A stretch of 11,284 bases of DNA, taken from an uncultured Ruminococcus sp. (GTDB lineage Bacteria > Bacillota > Clostridia > Oscillospirales > Ruminococcaceae). Below, piece after piece: positions 5,110 through 11,284 of the stretch (position 1 is its first letter; each line of letters starts with the position of its first letter). A program made the translations under genes and the position numbers. The notes under the pieces were generated by a model that saw only the letters and a program-made list of their open reading frames with translations, was not told the DNA's origin and searched no databases. The stretch covers positions 1 through 11,284 of the forward strand of contig CAMHMM010000037.1 of NCBI GenBank assembly GCA_946186215.1. The letters are read 5' to 3'.

Positions 5110-7722
5110 CTACTGCAGACTGTCGTATAATTCACACAGGAATGCCAGCGCCTCTCTCGGTGAATATTCATCGGGATTGGTCATGCGTATGCGCCTGATT
5201 ACATCATCTTCCTTCATTGCTTCAAAGGATACCTGTGAATCATCTGCTTTTTCCGTTTTGCGCGACGCACCTGCGGCACCCTCCGCCTCTATTTCGGAAA
5301 GCACCTGTTTTGCGCGGTTTATCACAGGCTTGGGGAGTCCCGCAAGCTTTGCAACCTCGATGCCGAAGCTGTCATCCGTTCCGCCCTCGACTATTTTTCG
5401 CAGGAATCTGATATCCTCGCCTGTGCGCTTTACGGCAACGCTGTAATTGTGTATGCCCTCTACCTTACCTTCAAGAGCGCAGAGCTCGTGGTAATGAGTG
5501 GCAAAAAGCGTCTTGCAGCCGATCTTCTTTCCTGCGATGTATTCGGCTACCGCAGTCGCAATGCTTATCCCGTCAAAGGTGGATGTTCCTCTGCCCACCT
5601 CGTCGAGGATGACAAGGCTCTGCTTTGTGGCGTGCTTTAGTATCTGCGCCACCTCGGACATTTCCACCATGAATGTGGACTGCCCCGCAGTGAGGTCGTC
5701 GGATGCGCCCACTCTTGTGAATACCCTGTCGGCAATGGATATCTTGGCATAATCAGCGGGAACGAAGCAGCCCATCTGCGCCATTATCACTATCAGCGCA
5801 CACTGCCTCATATATGTGGATTTACCCGCCATGTTGGGGCCTGTTATAACAGACATCCTGCGGTATTCGGTATCAAGATATATGTCATTCGGGACATATG
5901 CTTCATTTTCGGTCATCAGCTCGACGACGGGGTGCCGTCCCGCCTTTATATCGATAACGCCGTCGGCGGATATTTCCGGACGGACATAGCGGTTTTTGAG
6001 CGAAACATCCGCAAAGGAGCAGAGAACATCCAGTGCCGCCACAGCCTGTGCGGTGCGCTGTACCTCTGTAAGGCGGGAAGCGATATAATCGCGTACCTCG
6101 CCGAATATCTCGGCTTCAAGGACTATGACCTTCTCGCTTGCGCCCGACATTTCATCCTCTGCTTTTTTCAGCTCGGGAGTTATGAATCTTTCGGCGTTTG
6201 CGAGCGTCTGCTTGCGGATATAATTATCGGGGACAAGGTCGTAATAGGATTTGGTCACTTCAAGATAGTAGCCGAAAACTCTGTTGTAGCCGAGCTTGAG
6301 GCTCTTCATGCCCGTCCGCTGCTTTTCCTGCTCCACAAGCTCCTCGAGTATGCCCTTTCCGTTTCTTATGATATCCCGCAGATGGTCGAGTTCCGCGTTG
6401 AAGCCGTCCTTTATCACGCCGCCGTCCTTTAAAAGCTGGGGTGGATCGTCCACGATCGCGTTTTCAACAAGGGCGGATATTTCCCTGAGCTCGCTTATGT
6501 TTTCTCTGATCGTCACTAAGAGAGATGAGCCCGCAAAGGCAAGAGACTCCTTCAGCCGGGGCATCTGCTGCGCTGTCTGTGACAGTGCGCGGATATCTCT
6601 CGGGGTGGCGGTGCGGTACATCACCTTTGTCATGAGCCTTTCAAGGTCATATACATCAGAAAGCTCGTCCTGCAGCTCATTGAGCGCTATCACGGAATTG
6701 TAAAGCTCATCCACGGCGGAGAGCCTTTCGATTATCAGTGCGGGCTTTACAAGGGGCTGCTCGATATAGGAGCGCAGGAGCCTTTTTCCCATGGATGTCT
6801 TTGTGTGATCGAGCACCCACAGCAGCGACCCCTTTTTCTCCTTCGAGCGCATTGTCTCCACAAGCTCGAGATTTCGCCTTGCTGTGAGGTCGAGCTCCAT
6901 GAATTTCTTTTCACGGCATATCCTCAGCTCCGTAAATCTTCCGACGGAGAGACGCTGCGTGTCGTAGATATAGTAAAACAATCCGCATAGTACGGAAAGT
7001 GCGGTATCCTCGCCCTTTTCAAGTCCCAGCTCCTCTGTTGTGCGCACGGAAAACTGCGCGAGGAGCATTGGTTCGTTCTCATCGGGGGAGAATTTTATCT
7101 CATCGAGCACTGTCTGTGCAAGGGAGAGCCTGCTGCGGATAAACCCTGTTATTCCGGCATTTTCCGATGCTGCCGCGTTCATCAGCACCTCTGCGGGCTG
7201 AAAGCGGGAGAGCTCGTTTATAACAGCTTCCGATGCTTCCTTGCCGCTGTGCAGATACAGTTCGGCATCGCCTGTGGAGATATCCGCAAAGGCGACGGCG
7301 ATCTCAGCGCCTTTTGCATATATCGCCGCGATATAATTGTTGGTATCCTCCGCCAACAGCTTGGTGTCCGTAAGGGTGCCGGGAGTGACGATCTTTACGA
7401 TATCCCTCTTTACAAGTCCCTTTACAAGCTTGGGATCCTCCAGCTGCTCGCAGATGGCTACCCTGAAGCCCAGATCTATCAGCTTTTTGAGATATATGTC
7501 GCAGGCATGGTAGGGTATTCCGCACATGGGGGCGCGTTCATCCAGACCGCAGTCCCTGCCTGTAAGAGTGAGCTCGAGTGCCTTTGACACAACTACCGCG
7601 TCGTCAAAGAACATCTCATAGAAATCACCCAGTCTGAAAAAGAGTATGTGGTCGGGGTGCTGCTGCTTTATATCGTAATACTGCTGCATCATCGGCGAAA
7701 GCGCCGATCGTTCTACATTCAT
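5110..7722 (-). CDS. mutS: DNA mismatch repair protein MutS
   Basis: MutS is the mismatch-recognising ATPase that starts post-replicative mismatch repair. The protein has 870 residues, normal for bacterial MutS. The N-terminal mismatch-binding domain has the Phe-X-Glu motif (Phe34-Tyr35-Glu36 in GDFYEMF), which inserts at the mispair. Connector, lever and clamp domains fill the middle. The C-terminal ATPase has Walker A GPNMAGKST at 628-636 and Walker B LDE with Asp707-Glu708, followed by the GRGTSTFDG region. A tail sequence QVSFE at 830-834 resembles the beta-clamp-binding motif of MutS proteins. The ATG has GGAAGG six bases upstream. The gene follows the YlbF-family gene and precedes the exonuclease, and mutL is not adjacent. 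A short inverted repeat (5105-5120) spans the stop codon. Confidence 0.98.
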   Translation of the reverse strand: MNVERSALSPMMQQYYDIKQQHPDHILFFRLGDFYEMFFDDAVVVSKALELTLTGRDCGLDERAPMCGIPYHACDIYLKKLIDLGFRVAICEQLEDPKLVKGLVKRDIVKIVTPGTLTDTKLLAEDTNNYIAAIYAKGAEIAVAFADISTGDAELYLHSGKEASEAVINELSRFQPAEVLMNAAASENAGITGFIRSRLSLAQTVLDEIKFSPDENEPMLLAQFSVRTTEELGLEKGEDTALSVLCGLFYYIYDTQRLSVGRFTELRICREKKFMELDLTARRNLELVETMRSKEKKGSLLWVLDHTKTSMGKRLLRSYIEQPLVKPALIIERLSAVDELYNSVIALNELQDELSDVYDLERLMTKVMYRTATPRDIRALSQTAQQMPRLKESLAFAGSSLLVTIRENISELREISALVENAIVDDPPQLLKDGGVIKDGFNAELDHLRDIIRNGKGILEELVEQEKQRTGMKSLKLGYNRVFGYYLEVTKSYYDLVPDNYIRKQTLANAERFITPELKKAEDEMSGASEKVIVLEAEIFGEVRDYIASRLTEVQRTAQAVAALDVLCSFADVSLKNRYVRPEISADGVIDIKAGRHPVVELMTENEAYVPNDIYLDTEYRRMSVITGPNMAGKSTYMRQCALIVIMAQMGCFVPADYAKISIADRVFTRVGASDDLTAGQSTFMVEMSEVAQILKHATKQSLVILDEVGRGTSTFDGISIATAVAEYIAGKKIGCKTLFATHYHELCALEGKVEGIHNYSVAVKRTGEDIRFLRKIVEGGTDDSFGIEVAKLAGLPKPVINRAKQVLSEIEAEGAAGASRKTEKADDSQVSFEAMKEDDVIRRIRMTNPDEYSPREALAFLCELYDSLQ

Positions 7723-7748
7723 TGAAAACCTTCCGTTTAGGGCGAACA

Positions 7749-7771
7749 GGGCAGCAGAACAAAAGCTGCCC
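7749..7771. other. 7-bp GC-rich hairpin between the YlbF-family gene and mutS
   Basis: GGGCAGC (7749-7755) pairs with GCTGCCC (7765-7771) around a 9-base loop in the 73-base gap. Neither strand has a T tract after it, so it is not a standard terminator. It may modulate read-through into mutS or processing of the shared mRNA. Confidence 0.4.
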
Positions 7772-7795
7772 GTATCTGTTTGTTATGTGTTGTTA

Positions 7796-8209
7796 TCAGC
7801 CGCAGCCGCTGCAGCCTGCGCAGCCGTTGGGGGTGCAGCCCTGGGGAGCGGATGCATCGATGGTCATGGGATCGTGACCGTTTGCGGATGCTGTTATGAT
7901 ATGGTTGACGCTTGCGAGCAGCTCATCCATATCCTGCCTTGCCTCTTCAAATTCGCGCATGGCGGGGTTGTTGGTCACTCTTTCAAAGAGTGCGGTGAGC
8001 TCGTCATTGAGCTTCTTTATCTTTTCCTTGTCCTGCTCGGGACGGCCCTGCTCCATATTGATGAGCATTTTTATCGAATGGAACTCGGAAATATCGTCCT
8101 GAAGCTGCTCGTTTTCATCGTTTTCGGCCTTAGCCTTGTGATATCTGATATATCTGGGATCGTTCTGTATTGCCTTGCCAAGCTGTCTTGTAAGCTCTAT
8201 TACTTCCAC
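7796..8209 (-). CDS. YlbF/YmcA-family protein with C-terminal four-cysteine tail (RicA/RicF-like)
   Basis: This 137-residue, mostly helical protein belongs to the YlbF/YmcA family (pattern YHKAKAENDENEQLQDDI, then LNDELTALFERVTNNPAMREFEEA). In Bacillus the family members RicA (YmcA) and RicF (YlbF) join RicT (YaaT) in a complex that aids mRNA processing by RNase Y and carries [4Fe-4S] clusters. The tail here holds Cys125, Cys130, Cys133 and Cys136 (C-x4-C-x2-C-x2-C), a plausible metal or cluster site. The position between miaB and mutS matches the Bacillus ymcA locus, favouring RicA-like identity by synteny. The start is a GTG with a perfect AGGAGG seven bases upstream. It lies 17 bases after miaB. 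The assignment to RicA rather than RicF is inferred. Confidence 0.88.
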   Translation of the reverse strand: MEVIELTRQLGKAIQNDPRYIRYHKAKAENDENEQLQDDISEFHSIKMLINMEQGRPEQDKEKIKKLNDELTALFERVTNNPAMREFEEARQDMDELLASVNHIITASANGHDPMTIDASAPQGCTPNGCAGCSGCG

Positions 8210-8226
8210 TTTTATTCCTCCTCGGA

Positions 8227-9603
8227 TCAGGTCATCAGTCTGCCCTCAACTGCCCAGTTGTGGGCGCGTTCCACGAGGACCTTTCTTTGTGTTCCGATAA
8301 GCGTGCTGTCGCCGTCTACGAGGGTGATTATGCCCTCATCGCTCTTGCCGCTTATCTTGTCCTTGTGCATTCCGTCAAAGAGCACATCAAGGGTACGGCC
8401 TTCAAAGCGCCTGTAATTCTCCGAAGAGATATCTCTCTGGAGTGCAAGCAGCTCTGTCATGCGGGCGGAGATCTCCTCGCGGGGCGTTGTCTCCTCCATG
8501 AGCGCCGCCTTCGTGCCGGTGCGCTTTGAATATATGAATGAATATATGTTGTCGTACCGCACATATTTCATCACATCAAGTGTCTGCCTGAAATCATCAT
8601 CCGTCTCTCCGGGAAAGCCCACGATTATATCCGTGGTAATGGAAAGACCGGGCATTTTCTTTCTGGCATAGTCAACCATGTCGATGTATTTCTGTTTTGT
8701 ATAGCTGCGGTGCATTGCTTTGAGTATGCTGTCACTGCCCGACTGGAGAGGCAGATGAACGCTTTTGCATATCTTTTTGCTTTCCGCGATCACATCAAAG
8801 AATTCCTCTGTGGCATCCTTCGGGTGAGGGGACATAAAGCGCACTCTGAAATCACCGTCAAGGGCATCTATACGCCGCAAAAGCCCGGGAAAATCCGTCT
8901 TTTCTTCAAGACCTCTGCCGTAGGAATTTACATTCTGTCCGAGGAGCATTATCTCTTTGCAGCCGTCCGCCGCAAGCAGGCGTATCTCTTCAAGGATGCT
9001 TTCGGGGCTCCTGCTTCGCTCGCGCCCGCGTACATAGGGGACGATGCAGAAGGTGCAGAAATTGTTGCAGCCGTACATTATGGAAACTCCCGCTTTGTAG
9101 CGGCAGCTCCTGTAAAGCGGCGGAGTCTCGGGGCAGTTGTATCTGCTTTCCTCGGTATCAACGGTGAGCCGTCTTGTGGTGAGCACCTCGTAAAGCAGCT
9201 GCGGCAGCCTTTCAACGGAAAATGTGCCGAAGACCATATCCACAAAGCCGTAGGAGCGCCTGATCTTTTCGGCAGTGCCCTTTTCCTGCGCCATGCAGCC
9301 GCAGACACCGATGATCATTCCGGGACGCTGCTCTTTTTCATGCTTTAATTCGCCGAGATTACCGTATACCCTCGCCTCCGCATTTTCTCTTACGGCGCAG
9401 GTGTTGAGTATCAGTATATCCGCATTTGATCTATCATTGGTCACCGCACAGCCCAGTGATATAAGTATCCCTGTGAGGCGTTCGCCGTCATTTACATTCT
9501 GCTGGCAGCCGTAGCTTATCACACAGCAGAGCGGCGGTGATTCCCTGAGGGAAAATATCTCACGGACTTTTTCGGTGTAATCCGTATTGTTTGTATCTGT
9601 CAC
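8227..9603 (-). CDS. miaB: tRNA-2-methylthio-N6-dimethylallyladenosine synthase MiaB
   Basis: MiaB is a radical-SAM methylthiotransferase that converts i6A37 to ms2i6A37 in tRNAs reading UNN codons. The protein has 458 residues. The N-terminal UPF0004 domain has the auxiliary-cluster cysteines Cys33 (SYGCQQN), Cys69 (NTCAVRE) and Cys103. The radical-SAM motif C-x3-C-x2-C is Cys179, Cys183 and Cys186 in YGCNNFCTFCIVPYVRGRE. A TRAM RNA-binding domain fills roughly the last 65 residues. NTCAVRENAE and IVPYVRGRERSR favour MiaB over MtaB or RimO. The start is a GTG, since a TAA lies in frame 9 bases upstream. Its only ribosome-binding-like sequence, GGAG, is rather far (13 bases), so translation may depend on the upstream gene ending 20 bases earlier. 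It heads the miaB - ylbF - mutS cluster. Confidence 0.96.
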   Translation of the reverse strand: MTDTNNTDYTEKVREIFSLRESPPLCCVISYGCQQNVNDGERLTGILISLGCAVTNDRSNADILILNTCAVRENAEARVYGNLGELKHEKEQRPGMIIGVCGCMAQEKGTAEKIRRSYGFVDMVFGTFSVERLPQLLYEVLTTRRLTVDTEESRYNCPETPPLYRSCRYKAGVSIMYGCNNFCTFCIVPYVRGRERSRSPESILEEIRLLAADGCKEIMLLGQNVNSYGRGLEEKTDFPGLLRRIDALDGDFRVRFMSPHPKDATEEFFDVIAESKKICKSVHLPLQSGSDSILKAMHRSYTKQKYIDMVDYARKKMPGLSITTDIIVGFPGETDDDFRQTLDVMKYVRYDNIYSFIYSKRTGTKAALMEETTPREEISARMTELLALQRDISSENYRRFEGRTLDVLFDGMHKDKISGKSDEGIITLVDGDSTLIGTQRKVLVERAHNWAVEGRLMT

Positions 9604-9623
9604 AGTTGTTTATGATCTCCGTA

Positions 9624-10832
9624 TCATTCCTCGGCGTAGTAGGTGTCCGTATCGAGTACAGTGCATACGCCGTCCATATCCGATCTTGATATAAGCATGG
9701 TGTCCGCCATGGGGTATATAGCCATGCCGCCCGAAATCTCCCTTATCCTTGCGTAGGCTGTTTCCAGCTTGTCGCTCTGGCTCATTTCGGAAAATTCATC
9801 GCTGAAATATTTATCCATACTGAAAATGCCGCTGGAACGCACTGCAAGGGAACAGCCTGCCAGCTCGTCAGGTGCGAATACTTCAGCCTTGTCTGCAAGT
9901 ATGTCGTGCGCCCACAGGCAGATGAGCATATCCGAGCCTGCGCCGCGGGCTGCGTTGGTCATCTTTCTTGCAAGGGCTGTAAGGTAGCGGTGGCGCTGTG
10001 TGCCGTCTGCGATCTCCTCGCCGATGTATTCCACATCCGATTCCCTGAAGGACGGGAAGATGAAGTCGCCGCAGACGATCTGTCTGAAGCCTGCGCTGCC
10101 CAGCTCATCCATTATGCTGCAGAGGAGCTCCTGTGCATCCTCATCGTAGGGGCATATCCACGGCTTGCCGCCGTTGTCGGGGTCGCCGTCCAGCCACGCC
10201 TGGCCGCTCTTTGTGTGGTACGCGCCGAGCCTGTCATCGCCGTAGCGGTTGTTGTCGGTGAGCGCGGAAACATAGGCGCTGGGGACGAGCCCTCTTGACT
10301 GTGCCGCAAGTACTATCTCATCCGCACGCATATTGTTCATCACGGGCGAAGGCGATGCCAGTGCCACGGTGCTGCTGCCCGTTTTGTACCAGTATTTGCC
10401 GCCCTCGGTCTTCATAGGAATGAGCACTCCCTCATAGCCCCTGTCAGCCGCGCGGTCAAGTGCTTCGGTGAGCGTTCCCATATCGCGCATATCCGAAACG
10501 GAAAGACGGAAGGAGGCCTTCACTGTGTCGCTTGTCTTTTCAGGGCGGCGGGCGGTCACTACCGGATCCTCCGGCGGAGGCGGCTGTGTTTCGCTTGCAT
10601 GGGCTTCGGGTACGGCTGTTTCACCGGCGGTGGGAGTCCATGTCCGGGTATGCTGCTTTTCGGCCGCTCTTGCCTCGATATACTCGGAAATGGGCTTGGC
10701 TGCGCTGAAGCCTATGAACACAAGTGCCACGAACCCCGCAACAGTGAGGACTATTTTCAGGGTGCGGTCATTGTATTTTTTTATCCGGTGATGCCTTTTC
10801 GGCTTGAATATTCTTCTTTGTTTTCTTCTCAT
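9624..10832 (-). CDS. Membrane-anchored DUF4015-like putative glycoside hydrolase
   Basis: This 402-residue protein has a strongly basic N-terminus (about residues 2-26), one transmembrane helix (about 27-45) and a Thr/Pro/Glu-rich linker (60-105). Residues 108-402 form an outside domain, giving single-pass topology with the C-terminus out. The domain resembles the DUF4015 putative glycosidase TIM-barrel family. It shows early strands (GYEGVLIPMK), a middle strand (RGLVPSAYVSAL), a GxxWLDGDP / PWICPYDEDAQEL region and GFRQIVCGDFIFPSF at 248-262, where relatives carry a GFDEIQFDYVRFP-like motif. The match is by eye and divergent, so activity is uncertain. An alternative is a non-catalytic cell-wall protein. 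The ATG has no good ribosome binding site, a TAA lies in frame just upstream, and a small hairpin precedes it. It sits between the metallopeptidase and miaB. Confidence 0.7.
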   Translation of the reverse strand: MRRKQRRIFKPKRHHRIKKYNDRTLKIVLTVAGFVALVFIGFSAAKPISEYIEARAAEKQHTRTWTPTAGETAVPEAHASETQPPPPEDPVVTARRPEKTSDTVKASFRLSVSDMRDMGTLTEALDRAADRGYEGVLIPMKTEGGKYWYKTGSSTVALASPSPVMNNMRADEIVLAAQSRGLVPSAYVSALTDNNRYGDDRLGAYHTKSGQAWLDGDPDNGGKPWICPYDEDAQELLCSIMDELGSAGFRQIVCGDFIFPSFRESDVEYIGEEIADGTQRHRYLTALARKMTNAARGAGSDMLICLWAHDILADKAEVFAPDELAGCSLAVRSSGIFSMDKYFSDEFSEMSQSDKLETAYARIREISGGMAIYPMADTMLISRSDMDGVCTVLDTDTYYAEE

Positions 10833-10874
10833 AGCTTTTTATGCGGCAAAGCCCGCTGTCTGATAGGTTTCGGT

Positions 10875-11284
10875 TCAGTCCAGACCGCATCCGCGCAGAA
10901 ATGCCGAAAGCTTCCTGAGCTGTCTGCGCTGATCCGCATAATCCGGATCGTACCGGGACACCTTTTCCCAGAAGAGCGGGCTGTGATCCATATATTCAAG
11001 GTGGCACAGCTCATGTACCACCACATATTTTATCGTTTCAGGTGCTGCACACACGAGCTTCCACGAAAGGTTGACCGCCTGCCGCGAGTTGCAGCTTCCC
11101 CAGTGGGATGAGGCGGAATTGACCCGTATCCTTGCGGGACGCACTTCCATTTCCCGCGCTGTCTGTGCGGCCATGGGGAGTATCACGCTCTTGGCGATCT
11201 TTCTGTAAAGCTCCTCGATAATGGGGAGAAGCTCCCTCATAGGTTTTTCGGGAAGATGAAATGTGTTGTCACGCAGTCCGTAGG
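10875..11284 (-). CDS. YgjP-like (DUF45) zinc metallopeptidase, 5' end beyond the window
   Basis: This is the C-terminal part of a YgjP/DUF45-type metallopeptidase. The zinc site HELCH followed by His six residues later (HELCHLEYMDH) lies near 10985-11015, preceded by the family motif SHWGSC and followed by SPLFW. An internal ATG at 11240 would give 121 residues. However, the frame stays open to the window edge (reading YGLRDNTFHLPEKP before that Met), and family members are usually about 230 residues, so the true start is almost certainly to the right of 11284. About 135 codons are visible. The cellular role of the family is poorly defined. It ends 42 bases before the putative glycosidase and is probably co-transcribed with it. 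Confidence 0.9.
   Translation of the reverse strand, partial: YGLRDNTFHLPEKPMRELLPIIEELYRKIAKSVILPMAAQTAREMEVRPARIRVNSASSHWGSCNSRQAVNLSWKLVCAAPETIKYVVVHELCHLEYMDHSPLFWEKVSRYDPDYADQRRQLRKLSAFLRGCGLD

Noticed and set aside
1..11284. CRISPR array, insertion sequence, toxin-antitoxin or defence system
   Set aside because: No regularly spaced repeats, transposase, terminal inverted repeats or recognisable defence proteins appear on either strand.

Overview
This window looks like chromosomal core sequence from a Gram-positive clostridial bacterium, most likely a Ruminococcus-like member of the Oscillospiraceae. That placement is inferred from protein character, sigma-A type promoters, AGGAGG-type ribosome binding sites and the miaB - YlbF-family - mutS gene order, which matches miaB-ymcA-(cotE)-mutS in Bacillus. 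No species can be assigned from the sequence alone. All protein genes lie on the minus strand; the only plus-strand genes are three tRNAs.

Reading left to right: (1) 2-703 encodes a LolD/MacB-type ABC transporter ATPase, with its own extended -10 promoter and a structured leader of about 100 nt. (2) A plus-strand tRNA operon, Val(TAC)-Asp(GTC)-Cys(GCA), at 1016-1281 has a perfect-consensus promoter and an intrinsic terminator. A second, probably bidirectional, terminator separates it from uvrB. (3) uvrB (1385-3346) is preceded after a single base by a 203-residue protein of unknown function that contains a duplicated DDFF...PE(I/V)TGL motif. A strong promoter at 4046-4074 drives the pair. (4) From the right edge to 4132, seven co-directional genes run with short gaps: a YgjP-like zinc metallopeptidase (cut by the window edge), a membrane-anchored DUF4015-like putative glycosidase, miaB, a YlbF-family protein with a four-cysteine tail, mutS, a DnaQ-like DEDDh exonuclease and a small DUF3592-like protein. 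I saw no strong promoter or classical terminator inside this run, so it is probably one long transcript or a few overlapping ones.

The shared theme is genome maintenance and tRNA modification: UvrB for nucleotide excision repair, MutS plus a 3'-5' exonuclease for mismatch repair or proofreading, and MiaB for ms2i6A37 in tRNA. The YlbF-family neighbour fits the RicA/RicF-type complexes, which are known to bind iron-sulfur clusters. mutL, often next to mutS in Firmicutes, is absent here and the exonuclease sits in that place.

I found no CRISPR array, insertion sequence, phage gene or defence system. No clear undescribed multi-gene system is visible. The items most worth a second look are the repeat protein coupled to uvrB, the Cys-tailed YlbF protein, the mutS-exonuclease pairing, and the unusual T-loop and anticodon-loop bases of tRNA-Cys.
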